A DNA stretch of 64,000 bases from Hymenobacter nivis (GTDB lineage Bacteria > Bacteroidota > Bacteroidia > Cytophagales > Hymenobacteraceae). Below, one piece after another: positions 26,256-34,206 of the stretch; positions within the stretch are counted from its first letter, which is position 1; each line of letters starts with the position of its first letter. The stretch covers positions 124,001-188,000 of the forward strand of contig NZ_RCYZ01000008.1 of assembly GCF_006439025.1 (NCBI RefSeq). The letters are read 5' to 3'. A model generated the notes under the pieces. The model was given only the letters and a program-made list of their open reading frames with translations, had not been told where the DNA came from and did no database searches. The translations under genes and the position numbers were made by a program.

Positions 26256-26982
26256 TATAGGCTAAAATCCGGTAAAGCCCGAGCAGCACCAGTTCGGGCA
26301 CAACAAAGATAGGGCCTGCCAGCCGGCTGGCTAGCAGGGGGGCATCGCCGCCGGTGAGCAGCACGCCCAGGGAGGGATACTGCTGGCGATAGGCGGCAAT
26401 CAGGCCGTTGGCTTCGGCAGCGGCCCCGTTTACCACGCCACTCAGCAGGGCCCCCGGGGTAGAGTCGCCCACCAGCGGAACCGTTGCATCGGGGGCGGGC
26501 AGCGCCAGCAGCGGCAGGCGGCCGGTGAACTCGTGCAGGGCCCGCAGCCGCATGGCCAGCCCCGGCCCGATGCTGCCGCCGCGGTAGGTGCCGTCGGCCG
26601 TCACAAGGTCGCACTTCAGGGCCGTGCCGGCGTCGAGCACCAGTGTATCGCGCCCCGGGCGCAGGGCGGCGGCCCCCACGGCCCCGGCCAGGCGGTCGGC
26701 CCCCAGGGTGAGGGGCGTGGCGTAGGCGTTGCGCAGCGGCACGGGCGTGGCGCCCGGCGCAAACAGCAAAATGCGGCCCGGTACCAGGCCCTGCAAGCGC
26801 AGGGCCCATCGGGCCGCTTCCTCTGCTACTGACGCAATGAGCAGGTGCTGGGGGCCCCAGCGCCGCACCAGCGCCTCCACCTCGTCAGCCGTGAGGCCGG
26901 CGACCATTTCCCGCAGCGCCGCGCCCGCAAAGCAGCCCGCCTTGATGGCGGTGTTGCCGATGTCGAGGACCAGGGTGTGCAT
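26242..26982 (-). CDS. coaX: type III pantothenate kinase
   Basis: CoaX catalyses ATP-dependent phosphorylation of pantothenate, the first step of coenzyme A synthesis, in the cytoplasm. Its 246 residues show the ASKHA-fold motifs of this family: DIGNTAIKAGCF at the N-terminus, the TLGADRLAG substrate loop, VLDAGTALKCDLV and GGSIGPGLAMRL. The ATG at 26982 gives the canonical DIGNT spacing. It is the first gene of a minus-strand envelope operon, an odd but common pairing in this phylum. Confidence 0.95.
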   Translation of the reverse strand: MHTLVLDIGNTAIKAGCFAGAALREMVAGLTADEVEALVRRWGPQHLLIASVAEEAARWALRLQGLVPGRILLFAPGATPVPLRNAYATPLTLGADRLAGAVGAAALRPGRDTLVLDAGTALKCDLVTADGTYRGGSIGPGLAMRLRALHEFTGRLPLLALPAPDATVPLVGDSTPGALLSGVVNGAAAEANGLIAAYRQQYPSLGVLLTGGDAPLLASRLAGPIFVVPELVLLGLYRILAYNVEQ

Positions 26983-26996
26983 GAGTTAAATGAATA

Positions 26997-27055
26997 AATG
27001 GCTGGGGGTTAAATCATTGGCAGTGCAATTGACAATGATTTAACCCCCAGCCATT
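26997..27055 (-). terminator. terminator downstream of the RluB-type gene
   Basis: A perfect 23-base inverted repeat (26997-27019 and 27033-27055) around a 13-base loop, 8 bases after the pseudouridine-synthase stop and just upstream of coaX. There is no long T-run, but the flanks are AT-rich. Confidence 0.75.
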
Positions 27056-27062
27056 CAACAAT

Positions 27063-29147
27063 TTACATGAAGTACTTCAGGCGGATAACCTCCTGCTCGC
27101 TCAGGAAGCGCCACTTGCCGCGGGGCAGCTCCTTTTTGGTGAGGCCGGCGTACTGCACGCGGTCCAGGGCCACCACGTCGTAGCCCAGGTGTTCGAAAAT
27201 GCGGCGCACGATGCGGTTGCGCCCGATGTGGATTTCGATGCCCACGAAGTGTGCGTTGCCCGCCACCACGGCCACGTCGTCTACTTCGGCCTTGCCATCT
27301 TCCAGTTCGATGCCTTCGCCGATCTTGCGCAGGTCGTCTTCGGTGAGCGGGGTGCTCAGCTCGACCTGGTAGATTTTTTTGTTCTTGTGCGAGGGGTGCG
27401 AGAGGCGCTGGGCCACTTCGCCGTCATTCGTGAAGAGCAGCAGGCCGGTGGTGTTGCGGTCGAGGCGGCCCACCGGGAAGATGCGCTCCTTCGAGGCGTT
27501 GGCCACCAGCTCCATCACCGTGCGGCGGCCCTCCGGGTCGTCGGTGGTGGTGAGGAAATCCTTGGGCTTGTTCAGCAGCACGTACACCGATTTCTCGCGG
27601 TTGAGGTTGGTCTTGCCGTACTGCACCGTGTCGGTGGGCTGCACTTTGTAGCCCATTTCCGTCACCACCTCGCCGTTTACCCGAATTTCGCCGGAAGCAA
27701 TCAGCGCGTCGGCCTCGCGGCGCGAGCAAATGCCGGCGTTGGCGATGTAGCGGTTCAGGCGCAGCTCGTCGGTGGCAAAGTCCTGGTTTTCCTGGTCGCG
27801 GCGGCGCTTGTTGCCGCGGTTCGGGTCGGCCTCGTAGTGCTTGAGGTTTTTGTAGTCGGGGGCCTCGCCGGGCCGCTCGCCGAAGCGGGGCTTATCGGCG
27901 CGGTTGGTTTGGATGGTCGTGCCGTAGCCAGTGCCTGAGCGGCGTACACTGCGCTCCTGGGCCTTCAGCTCCTCGCGGCGCTGCGCAAACTTGCCCAGGG
28001 CCGGGCGCTCGTCGCCGTCGGGGCGGGCATTGCCCACGCGCACCGCGTCGCGCTCGCCGCCGAAGGCCCGCTTTTCAGCGAAGCCACCCGGCCGCTCGCC
28101 GTTGCTGCGCGGGGCAGCTGGGGCCCCGTCGCGCCGGCCAAAAGCACCCGGGGTAAACTTGCGCTCGAAGCCGCCTTCGCCGCCGCGTCCGCCACCGAAG
28201 CCCCGGTCGCGGCTGCCGTCCCGGTCGCCGCCCGCGTTGCGGTCATTGCGGTCGGGGCGGCTGCTGCGGTCGTCGCCGCGCTCCTCGCGGGGCTGCGGCG
28301 GGTTGGCCTCGAAGGGCCGGGCGGCCCGGATGGGCCGGTTGGGGCCCCGCTCGTCGGCCGAGCGCGGGGCGCTTTCCTCGCGGGGGGTGCTGCGGCCGAA
28401 GCCCGTGCCCGTGGTGCTGCGGCTCGCGCCGGCCTCGCCCTCGGGGGCCCCGTAGGGGTTTTGCTTTTGGAATTTTCGGTTGCGCTCGCCTGGCGTGCCA
28501 CGGGGCACGGCCGGCCGGCCTTCCTGGCGGTAGGGCTGGCCGCTCCAGTTCTCGCGGGGCTGGTAGGGGCGGGCGGGGCGCTCATTGGCCTCGCCGCCGT
28601 TGCGGCCGAAGCCTTCGCGGGCGGGCCGCTCGGGGCTGCGCTCGGTGCGGCCGTAGCTGGTGCCGGTGCGCTGCTCTTTGCTGCTGGCGGGGCGCTCGTC
28701 GCGCCGGGGGCCCCCGAAGCTGCTGCCACCGCCCTGTCCGTAGGGCCGCCGCTCGGCATCGCCGCCAAACCGCTTGCCACCGCCCCCAAACGAAGGCCGG
28801 CTGCCCGCCCCACCCGATTGCTCGCGGCCACCTCCGCCAAACGAGGGCCGCCCGCCGCCGTAGCTGGAGCCACCCGACTGCTCGCGGCTGCCACCGAACG
28901 AAGGCCGGCCGCCGCCGTAGCTGCTCCCGCCCGATTGCTCGCGGCCGCTGCCACCGCGCTCACCGCCGCGGCTGCCGCCACCAAAGCCCCCGGGGCCCGT
29001 GTTGGGGCGGCGGTCACCGCTGGGCCGGTCGCCCGAAAAAGAGCGCCGCTCGCCGCTGGGCCGGTCGCTGGAAGAAGGGCGGCCGGAGCCGTTGGAACCA
29101 CCGCCGCGACGGTCGTTCTTGTCTTTCGAAAAATGTTGCTTGCCCAT
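27063..29147 (-). CDS. RluB/RsuA-type pseudouridine synthase with long RG-rich N-terminal region
   Basis: A 694-residue protein in two parts. Residues 1 to about 455 are low-complexity and rich in Arg, Gly, Ser and Pro, with three units of about 18 residues (REQSGGSSYGGGRPSFGG, encoded at 28788-28943). From residue 460 comes an S4 RNA-binding domain (LRLNRYIANAGICSRREADAL), then a pseudouridine synthase domain with catalytic Asp563 in GRLDRNTTGLLLFT and the final RIVRRIFEHLGYDVVALDR. The catalytic part is about 235 residues, the size of a whole RluB/RluE enzyme. It probably modifies 23S rRNA. The extension is far longer than in proteobacterial homologues and likely disordered. Confidence 0.95.
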   Translation of the reverse strand: MGKQHFSKDKNDRRGGGSNGSGRPSSSDRPSGERRSFSGDRPSGDRRPNTGPGGFGGGSRGGERGGSGREQSGGSSYGGGRPSFGGSREQSGGSSYGGGRPSFGGGGREQSGGAGSRPSFGGGGKRFGGDAERRPYGQGGGSSFGGPRRDERPASSKEQRTGTSYGRTERSPERPAREGFGRNGGEANERPARPYQPRENWSGQPYRQEGRPAVPRGTPGERNRKFQKQNPYGAPEGEAGASRSTTGTGFGRSTPREESAPRSADERGPNRPIRAARPFEANPPQPREERGDDRSSRPDRNDRNAGGDRDGSRDRGFGGGRGGEGGFERKFTPGAFGRRDGAPAAPRSNGERPGGFAEKRAFGGERDAVRVGNARPDGDERPALGKFAQRREELKAQERSVRRSGTGYGTTIQTNRADKPRFGERPGEAPDYKNLKHYEADPNRGNKRRRDQENQDFATDELRLNRYIANAGICSRREADALIASGEIRVNGEVVTEMGYKVQPTDTVQYGKTNLNREKSVYVLLNKPKDFLTTTDDPEGRRTVMELVANASKERIFPVGRLDRNTTGLLLFTNDGEVAQRLSHPSHKNKKIYQVELSTPLTEDDLRKIGEGIELEDGKAEVDDVAVVAGNAHFVGIEIHIGRNRIVRRIFEHLGYDVVALDRVQYAGLTKKELPRGKWRFLSEQEVIRLKYFM

Positions 29148-29205
29148 GGGGAACAGTGGCTAAGTGCCGTATCGCTACGGTACGGTTGGTAAGGAATAAA
29201 TTAAT

Positions 29206-29299
29206 AAAAAAAACAGTCGGTACCGAATAACTGGTGGGTCAGATGCGGGGCCCGGCCGGGCCGGCCGCTCTGATCACCGAATGTATTCAGTACCGACTG
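29206..29299 (-). terminator. large structured terminator after the TraR/DksA-like gene
   Basis: Arms of 16 bases (29214-29229 and 29284-29299) pair with one mismatch and enclose a second imperfect stem around a GGGGCCCGGCCGGGCCGG core. On the minus strand the structure ends in a run of eight Ts (29213-29206). It starts 30 bases after the stop at 29329. Confidence 0.8.
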
Positions 29300-29328
29300 C
29301 GGGTGCGCTAAGCGCCAGGCGTGGGGGC

Positions 29329-29712
29329 CTAGTCGCGGCGCGCCATTTTAGCTTCGATGGAGTGCTGGGTGTGGGGCACGGCGCGGAGGCGGTCTTTGGG
29401 GATGAGCTTACCCGTGCCGATGCACACGCCGTACGTACCGTTTTTAATGCGGACCTGGGCGTTTTCCAGCTGCTGGATAAACTTCATCTGGCGCGAGGCC
29501 AGCTGGTTCATGCTTTCTTTTTCGGCGGTATCGGCACCATCTTCCAGCACCTTGGCCGACGAGGCGGTGTTATCGGTACCCGAGTCGTTGCGGCGGGTCA
29601 GCGTTTCTTTAATGAAGGAAAGCTCGCGGCGGGCGGCCACCAGTTTTTCCTGAATGATCTGGTCGAATTCGCTTAAGTCTTCCCGCGAATAGCGGACGTT
29701 TGCTTCGGTCAT
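29329..29712 (-). CDS. TraR/DksA-family transcriptional regulator
   Basis: A 127-residue DksA-like protein. It is helical at the N-terminus (LSEFDQIIQEKLVAARRELSF), has a coiled-coil arm (ESMNQLASRQMKFIQQLENA), then the C-terminal motif GTYGVCIGTGKLIPKDRLRAVPHTQHSIEAK. DksA binds RNA polymerase through its secondary channel and tunes rRNA and amino-acid promoters. Only one of the four zinc-ligand cysteines of classical DksA is present, so the zinc finger is degenerate, as is usual in Bacteroidota homologues. A -7 element is 142 bases upstream and a strong terminator follows, so it is monocistronic. In many Bacteroidota this gene sits between ileS and lspA; here it does not. Confidence 0.9.
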   Translation of the reverse strand: MTEANVRYSREDLSEFDQIIQEKLVAARRELSFIKETLTRRNDSGTDNTASSAKVLEDGADTAEKESMNQLASRQMKFIQQLENAQVRIKNGTYGVCIGTGKLIPKDRLRAVPHTQHSIEAKMARRD

Positions 29713-29853
29713 GGTAAAGGAAAGGAATATTCAGAACAAGCGGGCGTACAAACTGTGAGTGGGCAAAGCAACGGCAACGGCTGCTAAATAGTTTACCAGG
29801 GGCCCCATCCACTTTGCCGCCGGCAGGTTTCACAGGTCCTTCACCCCGCCCCA

Positions 29854-29861
29854 CAAAGGTA
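29854..29861 (-). promoter_or_regulatory. TAnnTTTG -7 element for the TraR/DksA-like gene
   Basis: TACCTTTG on the minus strand in the 179-base gap between ribH and the TraR/DksA-like gene; it implies a leader of roughly 135 bases. Confidence 0.55.
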
Positions 29862-29891
29862 ATAAGCGCGTTCCCGTTTCGCCTAACCTTC

Positions 29892-30368
29892 TCAGAAGCT
29901 CAACATTTGGATGGCGGCCACGGCGGCCTCCACGCCCTTGTTACCGAGCTTGCCGCCGGCGCGGTCCTGGGCCTGCTCCAGGGTGTTGGTGGTCACAAGC
30001 CCAAAAATTACCGGCTTGTTGTACTTCAGCCCCACCGTGGTGAGGCCCTGGGCCACGGCGTGGTTGATGTAGTCGTCATGCTTGGTTTCTCCCTGGATCA
30101 CCACGCCCAGGCAGATCACGGCGTCAATTTCTTCGTGCTGGGCCAAAAACTGGGCCCCCAGCGTCAGCTCAAAGCTGCCGGGCACGCTGTTTCGGAAGAT
30201 GTTCTCGGCCAGGGCCCCGTGCTTCACCAGCGTGTCGTAGGCGCCGGCGCTCAGCGCGTCGGTGATTTCGCGGTTCCAGTCGGCCACCACCAAGCCAAAA
30301 CGCTTGTCGGTGATATCGATAAAATTAGAAGCGTCGTAGGTACTCAGGTGTTGCAGGGAGGTGGCCAT
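29892..30368 (-). CDS. ribH: 6,7-dimethyl-8-ribityllumazine synthase
   Basis: Lumazine synthase condenses 5-amino-6-ribitylaminouracil with dihydroxybutanone phosphate in riboflavin synthesis. Its 158 residues are the normal length. Typical motifs are visible: VVADWNREITDALSAGA, the VPGSFELTLGAQFLA loop, DAVICLGVVIQGETKHDDYI and PVIFGLVTTNTLEQAQDRAG. No other rib gene is nearby. The riboflavin product is the precursor of the FAD used by the BLUF and Rieske/FAD proteins in this window, but no linkage is implied. Confidence 0.96.
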   Translation of the reverse strand: MATSLQHLSTYDASNFIDITDKRFGLVVADWNREITDALSAGAYDTLVKHGALAENIFRNSVPGSFELTLGAQFLAQHEEIDAVICLGVVIQGETKHDDYINHAVAQGLTTVGLKYNKPVIFGLVTTNTLEQAQDRAGGKLGNKGVEAAVAAIQMLSF

Positions 30369-30464
30369 AAAAGCGCTGGTTGAATTTTATATCCGTGGCA
30401 GCACGGATTTTTAAGAAGGGTAAAGGTGGGGCCCGGGGGCCCCAGCTGCGGGGCTAAAGACAAA

Positions 30465-30495
30465 AAATGCGCTTCCCGGTTGGGGAAGCGCATTT
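30465..30495 (-). terminator. terminator after the TPR membrane protein
   Basis: A perfect 13-base stem AAATGCGCTTCCC/GGGAAGCGCATTT with a 5-base loop; 21 bases after the stop at 30517, with an A6/T-type flank. Confidence 0.85.
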
Positions 30496-30516
30496 GGATT
30501 GCAACGTCAGCAGCGG

Positions 30517-31284
30517 CTATTTCTGCAGCCGGGCCTTGAACTGCCGGGCCTCGGCAACTTCCTGGGCCGCGGGGTAATCGTTGAGAATACGGTCATATGC
30601 TTTCATGGCCCCGTCGTTGTCCTTGGCGATTTCCCGGGCCGTGGCTTCCTTCATCAGGTAGCTGGGCGAGAAGTACTCGTTGGCGTTGTGGTCGGCAGCC
30701 TTGGCGTAGAGGTCGGCGGCCTCTTTGGGCTTGTTCAACTCCAGCTGCGCGTCGCCCATCAGGGCATACGCGCGGCTCTGCACCAAGTAGTCGTCCGAGC
30801 TAAAATCCTCTAGGTAGTCGAGGGCATCCTTGTACTTGCCTTCTTTCAGCGCCGCCACACCTGCGTAGAAGTTGGCCAAGTTGCCAGCCTTCGTGCTACC
30901 GTACTCGTTGGCCACCGTGACCAGGCCGGGGGACCGGCCGTCGCCCTTCATAGCTTTCTTCAGCGAGTCTGCCTCCCAGGCATCCACGGCCCGGAACATG
31001 GCCGTCTGTGCTTTCTGGGTTTGCTGGCCACGCCAGGTGTAGTAGCCAAACCCGCCGACCACAGCCAGCACCACGGCCGCCAGGATGCCTAGCAGCAAGG
31101 TGCGGTTGTTGCGCACGAAATCCTCCGACTCCACAATGCGAGCGGCCAGGGCATCGGGGTCTTCGAGCAACGGGTTCTCCGTGGCGTAGGTTTCGGCCGG
31201 GGCCAGCGGGTCGGCGGGCACGGCCGGTTGCACTTGCCCCTGGCGGGCCTGCTGGCTTTTGCCAGTGAACGGGATTTTAGACAT
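30517..31284 (-). CDS. single-pass TPR membrane protein (YfgM-like)
   Basis: A 255-residue protein. A cytoplasmic Gln/Pro/Ala-rich N-terminus of about 60 residues leads to one membrane helix (TLLLGILAAVVLAVVGGFGYYTW). A periplasmic TPR domain follows: NLANFYAGVAALKEGKYKDALDYLEDF, AYALMGDAQLELNKPKEAADLYAKA, AIAKDNDGAMKAYDRILNDYPA-type repeats. This layout matches YfgM-type proteins that assist the Sec translocon, but here it is inference. ATG at 31284; the longer frame upstream overlaps pdhA and is a shadow. It lies 58 bases downstream of pdhA on the same strand and may be co-transcribed. Confidence 0.85.
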   Translation of the reverse strand: MSKIPFTGKSQQARQGQVQPAVPADPLAPAETYATENPLLEDPDALAARIVESEDFVRNNRTLLLGILAAVVLAVVGGFGYYTWRGQQTQKAQTAMFRAVDAWEADSLKKAMKGDGRSPGLVTVANEYGSTKAGNLANFYAGVAALKEGKYKDALDYLEDFSSDDYLVQSRAYALMGDAQLELNKPKEAADLYAKAADHNANEYFSPSYLMKEATAREIAKDNDGAMKAYDRILNDYPAAQEVAEARQFKARLQK

Positions 31285-31342
31285 GGTAGCCTGAAAGGGA
31301 CGAATCGGACCCTGCCGGATGAGCAGTTCCTCGGCAGCGCAA

Positions 31343-32509
31343 TTAGTCGTGGATGTAAGGGTAGTCTTCTTGCACGTACACGTCCTTGAACAACTCGTCG
31401 GGCGTGGGGTACGGCGAAGCTTCGGCGAAATCGACCGCGGCCTGCACCTCGCCCTTGATGCGCTCATCGATGGCGTTCAGGTCGTCTTCCGTTGCCATCT
31501 GGTTTTCCAGGATGGTGTGGCGCACGGCCTCAATGCTGTCTTGGCTGCGCTTTTCCTCCAACTCTTCCTTGGTGCGGTACTTGGCCGGGTCGCTCATCGA
31601 GTGGCCCTTGTAGCGGTAGGTGCGAAACTCCAGGAACGTGGGGCCCTCGCCGGCGCGGGCGCGCTCGGCGGCCTGCGCCACGGCGTGGTGCACGTCTTCC
31701 ACTTGCATGGCGTTCACCGACTGCGAGGGCATGTCGTAGCTCAGGCCCAGCTTGTACAGCTCCGTCACGTTGGACGAGCGCTGCACCGACGTGCCCATGG
31801 CGTAGCCGTTGTTCTCTACTACAAAGATGACGGGTAGCTTCCACAGCATGGCCATGTTGAAGGCCTCGTGCAGGGCCCCCTGGCGTACCGCGCCGTCGCC
31901 CATGTAGCAGATGCAGAGCTTACCGGTTTTGTTGTACTGCTCGGCAAAGGCAATGCCCGCGGCCATCGGGATCTGGCCGCCCACGATGCCGTGGCCACCC
32001 ATGAAGCCCGCTTCCTTATCAAACATGTGCATCGAGCCGCCTTTGCCTTTCGAGCAGCCGGTGGCTTTGGCGTACAGCTCGGCCATCACGGCGTTGGGCG
32101 AGGTGCCCAAGGCCAGCGGGTGGGCGTGGTCGCGGTAAGCAGTAATGTACTTATCGCCCTTCTCCAGCGCCGACACGGCCCCGGCGACGCACGCCTCCTG
32201 GCCAATGTAGAGGTGGCAGAAACCTTTGATTTTTTGCTGGCCATAAAGCTGGCCAGCCTTGTCCTCAAACTTACGCATGAGCTGCATTTGCTCGTACCAG
32301 CGCAGGTAGGTTTCCTTGGGGAAGGTGGGGTTGGCCACGGCTTGCGCCTGGGGCTCGGTCCCGCCTTCGGCTTCCACCGGGCGGTCGGGCCCCGGCTTGG
32401 CAGCGTCGGGCTGCGGCGCGGTGGCTACTTGCTGGGCTTTGCCATTGCCGTTGGCAGTGGGCGCGCCGGGCGCATTTTTAGGGGCCTCTTTTACTTTCGT
32501 ATCCGCCAT
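31343..32509 (-). CDS. pdhA: pyruvate dehydrogenase E1 component, alpha subunit
   Basis: E1-alpha of the pyruvate dehydrogenase complex, using thiamine diphosphate to decarboxylate pyruvate. Motifs: AYRDHAHPLALG, the thiamine diphosphate signature GDGAVRQGALHEAFNMA to VENNGYAMGTS, and the phosphorylation-loop region TYRYKGHSMSDPAKYRT. Of 388 residues, the first 60 or so are an Ala/Pro/Gln/Gly-rich extension (APKNAPGAP, KAQQVATAPQP, EAEGGTEPQAQAV) not found in most E1-alpha chains of about 330 residues. The pdhB and E2 genes are not in this window. Divergent from recF with 68 bases between; a -7-like TAATTTCG is present in that gap. Confidence 0.95.
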   Translation of the reverse strand: MADTKVKEAPKNAPGAPTANGNGKAQQVATAPQPDAAKPGPDRPVEAEGGTEPQAQAVANPTFPKETYLRWYEQMQLMRKFEDKAGQLYGQQKIKGFCHLYIGQEACVAGAVSALEKGDKYITAYRDHAHPLALGTSPNAVMAELYAKATGCSKGKGGSMHMFDKEAGFMGGHGIVGGQIPMAAGIAFAEQYNKTGKLCICYMGDGAVRQGALHEAFNMAMLWKLPVIFVVENNGYAMGTSVQRSSNVTELYKLGLSYDMPSQSVNAMQVEDVHHAVAQAAERARAGEGPTFLEFRTYRYKGHSMSDPAKYRTKEELEEKRSQDSIEAVRHTILENQMATEDDLNAIDERIKGEVQAAVDFAEASPYPTPDELFKDVYVQEDYPYIHD

Positions 32510-32577
32510 AGCACGTATAGGTTATTCGCGTTGGGAGGGCGAAATTACGTAAAACTGCCCGTACTACCGACAACCCG

Positions 32578-33711
32578 ATGACCTTAGACTCGTTGCAACT
32601 GCTTTTTTTCAAGAATTACGAGGCGGCAACGCTGCAATTCTCCCCTGGCCTGAACTGCTTTATCGGCGATAACGGCAGCGGCAAAACCAATTTACTCGAC
32701 GCCATTCACTATTTATCGCTGACAAAGAGTGCCCTTACGGCTGTCGATGCCAACAGCATTAAGCAAGGCGCTGACTTTTTTGTAGTTAAGGGAAAATTCA
32801 GCACTAATGAAGGCTCCGAAGGCGAAACTATCCAGGTCAGCCTGCGCCAAGGGCAGAAAAAGACCCTGACCCACGACAAGCAGCCCTACGAACGCATGGC
32901 CGACCACATTGGCCGGTACCCCGCCGTGTTGGTCTCTCCTTACGATACTGACCTCATCCGCGAGGGCAGCGAGGAGCGCCGCAAGTACTTCGACAGCTTG
33001 CTCTCGCAATTCGACCATCGGTTCTTAGATGTGCTCATTGCCTATAACGGTTTACTACGCCAGCGCAACGCCCTGTTGAAGCAAGCCGCCGAGCGCCCAT
33101 CAGCCGGGTTCGACCGCGACTACTTGCTGGCCATCGATGACCAACTCGTCCCGCTGGGCACTGACCTCAGCCAACAGCGGGCCGCGTTCTTGGAGCGCTT
33201 CACCCCCATCTTCCAGCAGCACTACCAGCAACTGGCCGACGCACGGGAAGAGATTTCCCTTACGTATAAAAGTCAACTGCTGGAAACCGGGTTTGGTGAA
33301 CTGCTGCGCCAAAACGAGCGCCGCGACCTGGTGATGCAGCGCACTACCACCGGGGCCCACCGCGACGACTTTGTTTTTTTGATGGACGGCCTGCCGGTCA
33401 AAAGCTATGCCTCGCAGGGCCAGCAGAAATCCTACGCTATTGCCCTTAAGCTGGCCCAATTTGAAATACTGACTACCCGGCTGGCCGCGGCGGGCACAGC
33501 GGCTGCCAAGCCCCTGCTGCTGCTCGATGACATCTTCGACCGGCTCGACGACAAGCGCATTGCCCGGCTTCTCGAGCTGGTAGCCGATGACACCTTCGGC
33601 CAAGTATTTCTGACAGACACCAACCTGGCGCGGACCGATCAGGCGTTATCCAACGTGCGCGGCGACATCCGCCGGTTTCAGGTGCAAGGCGGCACTGCCG
33701 CGCAGCTTTAA
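32578..33711 (+). CDS. recF: DNA replication and repair protein RecF
   Basis: RecF, an SMC-like ATPase that helps load RecA at gaps through RecOR; 377 residues, normal length. Walker A is GDNGSGKTN (residues 30-38) after LLFFKNYEAATLQF. The signature helix is SYASQGQQKSYAIALKLAQ and Walker B is LLLLDDIFDRLDDKR. ATG at 32578. Its GC bias is lower than in the flanking genes. It is followed after 116 bases by the DUF721 gene; recF and DUF721 neighbours are common near replication genes. dnaA, dnaN and gyrB are not in this window. Confidence 0.97.
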   Translation: MTLDSLQLLFFKNYEAATLQFSPGLNCFIGDNGSGKTNLLDAIHYLSLTKSALTAVDANSIKQGADFFVVKGKFSTNEGSEGETIQVSLRQGQKKTLTHDKQPYERMADHIGRYPAVLVSPYDTDLIREGSEERRKYFDSLLSQFDHRFLDVLIAYNGLLRQRNALLKQAAERPSAGFDRDYLLAIDDQLVPLGTDLSQQRAAFLERFTPIFQQHYQQLADAREEISLTYKSQLLETGFGELLRQNERRDLVMQRTTTGAHRDDFVFLMDGLPVKSYASQGQQKSYAIALKLAQFEILTTRLAAAGTAAAKPLLLLDDIFDRLDDKRIARLLELVADDTFGQVFLTDTNLARTDQALSNVRGDIRRFQVQGGTAAQL

Positions 33712-33736
33712 GCGCAAGCCGCCCCGGGGCCCGTAG

Positions 33737-33744
33737 TACCTTTG
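33737..33744 (+). promoter_or_regulatory. TAnnTTTG -7 element of the DUF721 gene
   Basis: TACCTTTG between recF and the DUF721 gene, 83 bases before the GTG start. An exact -7 match without a convincing -33 element. Confidence 0.5.
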
Positions 33745-33827
33745 CAGTCTACCCCAGCCACAGGCCGAGCGGAGGCGCCCGTTGTTTTTACGGGGGCCCT
33801 CTCCCCTACCGGCTCTGCCGCCCCTCC

Positions 33828-34145
33828 GTGAAAAAACCAGGCCCCTCCGCATCCTCCCGCCGCAACGACGTCATCGATTTAAAAGATGGCTTGGCAGCCC
33901 TCGTAAAAACTTACCGCCTACAAGGCAAGCTGAACGAGGTGACAGTGGTAGCCAGCTGGGAGCGCGTGATGGGGAAACCGGTAGCCCTTAAAACCAAGGA
34001 GGTGTACGTGCACCAAGGCAAGCTTTTCGTCCGGCTCACATCGGCACCCTTGAAGCACGAGCTAATGATGGCCAAGACAAAAGTTCTAGAGCTCATCAAC
34101 ACAGAGGTAGGCGAAGCGGTAGTTAAGGAAGTAGTTTTCCTGTAA
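33828..34145 (+). CDS. DUF721 / DciA-like protein
   Basis: A 105-residue protein of the DUF721 family. The pattern VIDLKDGLAALVKTYRLQGKLNEVTVVASWERVMG followed by LKTKEVYVHQGKLFVRLTSAPLKHELMMAK is typical. DciA, the best-known member, loads the replicative helicase DnaB in bacteria without DnaC. That role here is inferred from family and from the position next to recF. The start is the GTG at 33828, followed by an A-rich MKKPG start. The stop is 39 bases from a parS-like site. Confidence 0.85.
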   Translation: MKKPGPSASSRRNDVIDLKDGLAALVKTYRLQGKLNEVTVVASWERVMGKPVALKTKEVYVHQGKLFVRLTSAPLKHELMMAKTKVLELINTEVGEAVVKEVVFL

Positions 34146-34184
34146 CTGCCGGCTTAATTTATTTTATTGAATTAGCAACAAAAT

Positions 34185-34200
34185 TGTTTCACGTGGAACA
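34185..34200. other. candidate parS site (ParB/Spo0J binding)
   Basis: The 16-mer TGTTTCACGTGGAACA differs at one position from the widely conserved parS consensus TGTTTCACGTGAAACA, and each half-site fits TGTTNCAC. It lies in the 61-base gap between the convergent DUF721 and HTH genes, where parS-like sites can be kept free of coding constraint. parS marks origin-proximal DNA for segregation by ParAB; no parA or parB is in the window. Confidence 0.7.
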
Positions 34201-34206
34201 TTTTTG

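Noticed and set aside
28788-28943. Repeated units of about 54 bases that might suggest a CRISPR array
   Set aside because: The repeats are contiguous without unique spacers, are in frame and encode the Gly/Ser/Arg repeats of the pseudouridine synthase.
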